Shown here piece by piece: positions 60,604 through 64,000 of a stretch of 64,000 bases of DNA (within the stretch, counting starts at the first letter, position 1; each line of letters starts with the position of its first letter). Both the position numbers and the translations under genes were made by a program. The DNA is from Akkermansia sp. Its GTDB lineage: Bacteria; Verrucomicrobiota; Verrucomicrobiia; Verrucomicrobiales; Akkermansiaceae. Under the pieces are notes generated by a model. It had not been told where the DNA came from and did no database searches. It was given only the letters and a program-made list of their open reading frames with translations. The DNA is taken from NCBI GenBank assembly GCA_017471985.1, contig JAFURE010000046.1, forward strand, positions 58,012-122,011, given 5' to 3'.

Positions 60604-61730
60604 GGTATGTCGTTTGCTTGGTAACGCGAGATGAAGCTGCTCTTGAAGTCAGCGAATTGTCCGGCTGCAATGGCGCTTCTCGCTTGCGCCATGAGCCGCA
60701 GGTAAAAGTGTAGGTTCTGGAAGGAGAGCAGGCGCAGAGCCAGCATCTCCCCGGCGCGGAAGAAGTGACGGATGGCCGCGCGGGAGAAACGGGTGACATG
60801 CGGGTGCCCTTCGGGGTCGAGCGGGCGGTTATCGTTCTCCCAGCGCTTGTTCTTGATGTGAATGGGGCCATCGGGCGTGAGTGCCACACCATGACGAGCC
60901 AGTCGCGTGGGCATCACGCAGTCGAACATATCCACACCGCGCTCAATCATTTCGAGTAACTGAGTGGGGGTGCCCAGCCCCATGGCGTAGCGCGCTTTGT
61001 TCTGCGGCAGCCAGGGGGCGGTGTTTTCAATGGCACGCAGCATTTCGTCCTCTGGCTCACCGACAGATACACCGCCAATGGCATATCCGTCAAAATCCAT
61101 CGCGGCGAGTTCCTCTGCACAGAGCTTGCGCAAATCGGCATACACAGAGCCCTGCACAATACCGAAGTGCTGCTGCAAACCGCTGCCACTGGTGGGCTGG
61201 TGCTCATCTATCCACTGCTTGCAGCGCTTAGCCCAGCGCAGGGTGTAGCCCAGCGATTTCTCGGCATATTTACGGTCGCAGGGATAGGGGGGGCACTCAT
61301 CGAAGAGCATGGCGATGTCGCTGCCCAGATTGGCCTGAATCTCCATGCTGCGCTCGGGCGTGAGCATCATGTAAGCTCCATCGATGTGGTTGCAGAACCG
61401 TACACCCTCCTCGGTGATTTTGCGCAGGCGTGCCAGGCTCCAGACCTGAAAACCACCGCTGTCGGTCAGCATGGGGCGGTTCCACCCGGCAAAGCTGTGC
61501 AGGCCGCCCAGATTGCGAATGGCTTCATCACCCGGTCGCAGGCACAGGTGGTAGGTGTTGCCCAGAATAATCTGAGCCCCCAGTGCTTCCAAATCCTCGG
61601 GGTGCAGGGTCTTAACCGTTCCCTGTGTGCCCACCGGCATGAAAATCGGGGTCGGCACCTCGCCGTGTGGCAGGTGCAGGGTGCCCAGTCGTGCGCCACT
61701 GGGGTCTGTTTTGTGCAGGGTGAAACTCAT
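60600..61730 (-). CDS. tgt: tRNA-guanine transglycosylase lacking the zinc site
   Basis: 376 residues, usual bacterial length. Catalytic parts are intact: LTDSGGFQ (Asp90), GIVQGS, GYAIGGVSVGEPEDEM and MFDCVMPTRLARHG (nucleophile Asp270). It exchanges guanine for preQ1 in the anticodon of Asp, Asn, His and Tyr tRNAs. In known enzymes a zinc is held by CxCxxC and a His in HN. Here the same place reads PLDPEGHPHVTRFSRA (Gly308, Pro310, Thr313) and the His is Gln338 (LLSFQNLHFY), so all four ligands are absent while flanking residues are conserved. Coupled by ATGA overlaps to trmB before and yajC after. Confidence 0.93.
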   Translation of the reverse strand: MSFTLHKTDPSGARLGTLHLPHGEVPTPIFMPVGTQGTVKTLHPEDLEALGAQIILGNTYHLCLRPGDEAIRNLGGLHSFAGWNRPMLTDSGGFQVWSLARLRKITEEGVRFCNHIDGAYMMLTPERSMEIQANLGSDIAMLFDECPPYPCDRKYAEKSLGYTLRWAKRCKQWIDEHQPTSGSGLQQHFGIVQGSVYADLRKLCAEELAAMDFDGYAIGGVSVGEPEDEMLRAIENTAPWLPQNKARYAMGLGTPTQLLEMIERGVDMFDCVMPTRLARHGVALTPDGPIHIKNKRWENDNRPLDPEGHPHVTRFSRAAIRHFFRAGEMLALRLLSFQNLHFYLRLMAQARSAIAAGQFADFKSSFISRYQANDIP

Positions 61731-62314
61731 GAGTTGCGTACAAATCTGGCAGCGAAGATGGGCTTACCCATGGCCTCCCACTGCTGTTGAAAATCCGTCT
61801 TGGGGTAGAAAGGGGCATTCCACTCAGCCTGAGTGAACAGCGGGCTTGCATTCATTTTCTCGCATACCCACTCAAAGTATTCCTCGTGGTCTGTCTTGAA
61901 CAGTACTTCGCCGCCCTCTGCCAGTGCCCGGTGCAGCACGGGTATAAAACTGTCCTGTACCAGTCTGTTCTTGTGGTGTTTCTCCTTCGGCCAGGGATCG
62001 GGGAAAAGGTAGTGCAGGCGGTGTATGCTGCCCGGTGCTACCATCCATTCCAGGAAATAGCGGCTCTCCACTCGCAGTCCCCGCACATTGCTCAGTCCGC
62101 GGCGGGCGCTCTCGCTGCACACCTTGCGTATGCGCCCCAGCAGGCGCTCCACGCCCAGAAACTGTGTCTGCGGGTAATGCTCAGCCATGGCCAGCAGGAA
62201 TCCGCCATCCCCACAGCCCAGGTCAACCTCGCAGGTCGGCTCACCACCCGGTCCGAACATTTCGGCAACCGTGTAGCGCTTGAAGTAGTCTTCCGGTACG
62301 AACGCTGTATTCAT
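61727..62314 (-). CDS. trmB: tRNA (guanine-N7-)-methyltransferase
   Basis: 195 residues. SAM site VDLGCGDGGFLL, FLGVERLLGRIRK, and the TrmB motif LFPDPWPKEKHHKNRLV. It makes m7G46 in tRNA. First gene of the trmB-tgt-yajC operon, an all-tRNA-modification plus secretion set; the start codon of each following gene overlaps the previous stop. Confidence 0.95.
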   Translation of the reverse strand: MNTAFVPEDYFKRYTVAEMFGPGGEPTCEVDLGCGDGGFLLAMAEHYPQTQFLGVERLLGRIRKVCSESARRGLSNVRGLRVESRYFLEWMVAPGSIHRLHYLFPDPWPKEKHHKNRLVQDSFIPVLHRALAEGGEVLFKTDHEEYFEWVCEKMNASPLFTQAEWNAPFYPKTDFQQQWEAMGKPIFAARFVRNS

Positions 62315-62325
62315 CTTGCGCGCGC

Positions 62326-62354
62326 ATTGTAGCAGAACAATCTCTCCTTGTCAA
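62326..62354 (-). promoter_or_regulatory. Consensus promoter of trmB-tgt-yajC
   Basis: On the minus strand: TTGACA (62354-62349), 17-bp spacer, TACAAT (62331-62326), 11 bases before the trmB ATG. Confidence 0.72.
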
Positions 62355-62452
62355 AGTTATGTTCTGCCATATCTCAGGGGGGCGCGTATATATCTTCGCG
62401 TTCCTGTTGCCCGACTGAACGTTGTTCGGCTTGTCGTGGCCATATTATTTGT

Positions 62453-62481
62453 CCCCCTGAGTTGCGAAACAACACAGGGGG
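62453..62481 (-). terminator. Hairpin after the zinc-finger lipoprotein gene
   Basis: CCCCCTG/CAGGGGG outer stem with GTTG/CAAC inner pairing and a five-base loop, 15 bases past the stop. The T tract on the minus strand is weak. Confidence 0.65.
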
Positions 62482-62496
62482 CTTGGTATTTGTTTG

Positions 62497-63459
62497 TTAT
62501 CGTGTGAAGAAGCTTTCTTTATATCCTTTACCCCGACAGCTCGGGCACCTTTTGCCACTCCATCGTTTTTGTCCGTTGCAGAGTGTGCACTGCTTTCGGT
62601 ATACGCCATTGGAGTCCCTGCCTACTCGGGTGGTCGAGGTAACTTTCCCGTTAACGCAGGCAGGGCAATCCACATAGCCACCTGTATAGCTGTTTGATAC
62701 CACGCCTTTTCCGTTGCAACGGGTGCAGTCGGCTCTTGTTGTCTGATTGGTTAATGATGAGGAGCCCCTGCTGCGAGTGCTGTATGAGCTACCTCCCGCA
62801 CCTGCACTACTGTAACCATAGTTTCCGCCTGTTGCTCCGTAATTGTTGTAATTGCCCACCGTGTTTGTGGATGTCGTGTCCATAGAGGCAAGACCGACGG
62901 CTGTAATGAGCAGCGCATTTTCCACACAGGTGACAGGCAGATCGACGCACAGCCAATCCAGCACACCCAGAGTATAATAACCGGCTGCTGCCGGTGAAGT
63001 ATAGCGGAACTGATGTTCATAGTTTCGGGGCGTTCGGACGATGGGCGTGGTTGTTGTGCATCGATTCAGCACACTGTTACTTACCGGTTCCATATGTTCC
63101 GGTTTAGTGGGAGAACCGGCTTTGCCGGTCAGATATCGGGCGTAATTTGCAGGAATTTTGACAACGGATTCTCCCTTATATTGCCTCTCAACGCTTTTTT
63201 CATCTTCGGTTACAAGTGCGTTGTAGTGAGTGGTAATAGGTTTGCCGACTCGGTAGCGCGATACATTGATGTAGTGGGAATCGCCGTCACTGTACACGAC
63301 TTGCCCGTCTTTACCCTTGATGTTTTGTGTGGTGACGACGGCGTCATATTTAGCTTTATCAAAAATATGACCGGCCGTGTTCAGGTAGCAACTGCTGAGC
63401 AACATGCAGCATGCCATTATTACCAATAGATGTAGCGAAGATTTGTTTGTTGTTTTCAT
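62497..63459 (-). CDS. Lipoprotein with a C-terminal DnaJ-type zinc-finger domain
   Basis: 320 residues from the ATG at 63459, giving a lipoprotein signal (HLLVIMACCMLLSSC). The middle is beta-rich and unassigned; a Gly/Ser/Tyr/Asn-rich linker (about 200-245) follows. The C-terminal 70 residues carry four CxxC pairs in the DnaJ pattern: CTRCNGKG, CPACVNGK, CTLCNGQK, CPSCRGKG. DnaJ zinc fingers are normally cytosolic, so finding one on an exported lipoprotein is odd. Function unknown. The longer upstream frame is less likely. Confidence 0.72.
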   Translation of the reverse strand: MKTTNKSSLHLLVIMACCMLLSSCYLNTAGHIFDKAKYDAVVTTQNIKGKDGQVVYSDGDSHYINVSRYRVGKPITTHYNALVTEDEKSVERQYKGESVVKIPANYARYLTGKAGSPTKPEHMEPVSNSVLNRCTTTTPIVRTPRNYEHQFRYTSPAAAGYYTLGVLDWLCVDLPVTCVENALLITAVGLASMDTTSTNTVGNYNNYGATGGNYGYSSAGAGGSSYSTRSRGSSSLTNQTTRADCTRCNGKGVVSNSYTGGYVDCPACVNGKVTSTTRVGRDSNGVYRKQCTLCNGQKRWSGKRCPSCRGKGYKESFFTR

Positions 63460-63518
63460 AATAATCATGTTGCCCGAATAGAAACAGCTCAACCACTCCT
63501 TCTATGCGTGCTGAGAAA

Positions 63519-63547
63519 AACACCCTCCGTTATGCACAGAGGGTGTT
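63519..63547 (-). terminator. Terminator of the gene at the right edge
   Basis: On the minus strand: 9-bp stem AACACCCTC/GAGGGTGTT followed by TTTTTC, seven bases past the stop at 63554. Confidence 0.8.
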
Positions 63548-63553
63548 GATGCT

Positions 63554-64000
63554 TTAGTAGAAGTACAGAGTGCCTCCCCCAAGGTTCAGGTTGGTTGTAT
63601 CCCTGCCATTGGTGAGGATGGCAATGCAGCTGCTGGATTTGGCGGTAGTGGCGTTTTGGAACTCCATTTCGAGGGTCAGGCGGGTCATGCCTACATTCGG
63701 TATATAAAGAACCAGCGTAGCTCCGCGTGCGTCATTTTTACGTGTGAAGTTGTAAGAGCCGGTAATCGTTCTTCCGTCTACCGTTACCCTAAGTGCCGAG
63801 GAAGAGGTGAAGGTAACGTTCCTGACTCCCTGAATGGTGTGATTTAAGGTGAGGGTTTTACCATTCAGGTTGGTCGGTCCGATTTTTTTGACGGAATCGG
63901 TAGTCGTATTACCGTTGGACTCGTTGCTGTCGTTGTCGTTGTTTTCTGTAGTTGTAGAGTCAGATGGGGTGCTGCTGCTGCCGCCGCCGCCGCCACCACC
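63554..64000 (-). CDS. Secreted-type protein with Gly/Ser/Asn-rich linker, N-terminus outside window
   Basis: The leftward frame is open from base 64000 to the TAA at 63556-63554, giving the last 148 residues. It begins with a run of glycines and SSSTPSDSTTT, then an Asn/Asp/Ser-rich linker (ENNDNDSNESNGN), and ends in a beta-rich domain of about 110 residues (LTLNHTIQGVRNVTFTSSSA; LGGGTLYFY). The linker type suggests an exported surface or adhesin-like protein, but the signal peptide is not in view. Family unknown. Confidence 0.6.
   Translation of the reverse strand, partial: GGGGGGGSSSTPSDSTTTENNDNDSNESNGNTTTDSVKKIGPTNLNGKTLTLNHTIQGVRNVTFTSSSALRVTVDGRTITGSYNFTRKNDARGATLVLYIPNVGMTRLTLEMEFQNATTAKSSSCIAILTNGRDTTNLNLGGGTLYFY

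Noticed and set aside
60787..60850. Frameshift as explanation for the missing Tgt cysteines
   Set aside because: The frame is continuous, and residues directly before (PLDPE) and after (SRA..RHFF) the site match the family, so the change is by substitution with at most a one-residue deletion.
1..64000. CRISPR array, rRNA operon or replication origin
   Set aside because: No regularly spaced identical repeats of CRISPR type, no rRNA core sequences and no dnaA-box cluster were noticed.

Overview
The window looks like a chromosomal segment of a Gram-negative bacterium, most likely a member of the Verrucomicrobiota (Akkermansia-like). The reasons are a TIGR03790-family secreted protein, lipid A and Kdo genes (an LpxL-type acyltransferase, kdsB), outer-membrane and lipoprotein genes, many small secreted proteins of unknown function, and a biotin-less transcarboxylase-type protein. 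This assignment is inference from gene content; no rRNA is present. Both strands are densely coded in short operons. Start codons often overlap the previous stop as ATGA, and most promoters have a -35 box, a spacer of about 17 bp and a -10 box lying only 6 to 13 bases before the start codon. Many mRNAs are therefore probably leaderless or nearly so.

Layout: 1-5840 is a leftward operon (recJ, a membrane metalloprotease, a degenerate alpha/beta hydrolase, an OmpA-domain protein, a HAD hydrolase cut by the window edge). 5921-6760 is rpmI-rplT. 6897-14040 carries a transcarboxylase-type subunit, a TIGR03790 protein, a small AP2-like protein, an RsmA-Nudix fusion, hemB and an exo/endonuclease-phosphatase. 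14051-18882 is envelope related (TPR protein, M23 peptidase, lipoprotein, pgsA). 19083-22583 is a rightward metF operon. 22638-25992 is a tRNA-Arg followed by integrase-type repeats, a wrecked integrase, pseudogenes and a large ankyrin protein, which together read as the remains of an integrated element.

26004-34625 holds thioredoxin-fold secreted proteins, uppS-kdsB, a second AP2-like protein, small secreted proteins, rarA and a nitroreductase. 34704-39805 is ilvD, a POT-like transporter and a DUF805-ankyrin fusion. 39845-44256 holds a beta-barrel protein, pyrC/DUF3820/menA and argD. 44266-49428 is envelope biogenesis: an acyltransferase-glycosyltransferase fusion, two unknown envelope proteins, a D,D-carboxypeptidase and an amidase. 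recG follows, then a 1193-residue HEAT-thioredoxin membrane protein, then a 282-bp MITE-like element with an 8-bp target duplication. 56072-64000 carries lipoproteins, a 3D-domain protein, a Sel1-repeat protein, aroE, the trmB-tgt-yajC operon, a lipoprotein with a DnaJ-like zinc-finger tail, and a secreted protein cut by the right edge.

The most notable single observation is that the tRNA-guanine transglycosylase keeps its two catalytic aspartates but has lost all four ligands of the family's structural zinc. Other points worth a second look are the two domain fusions, the leaderless promoter architecture, the MITE and its partial relative near 31.8 kb, the paired AP2-like small proteins, and the decayed tRNA-Arg element.
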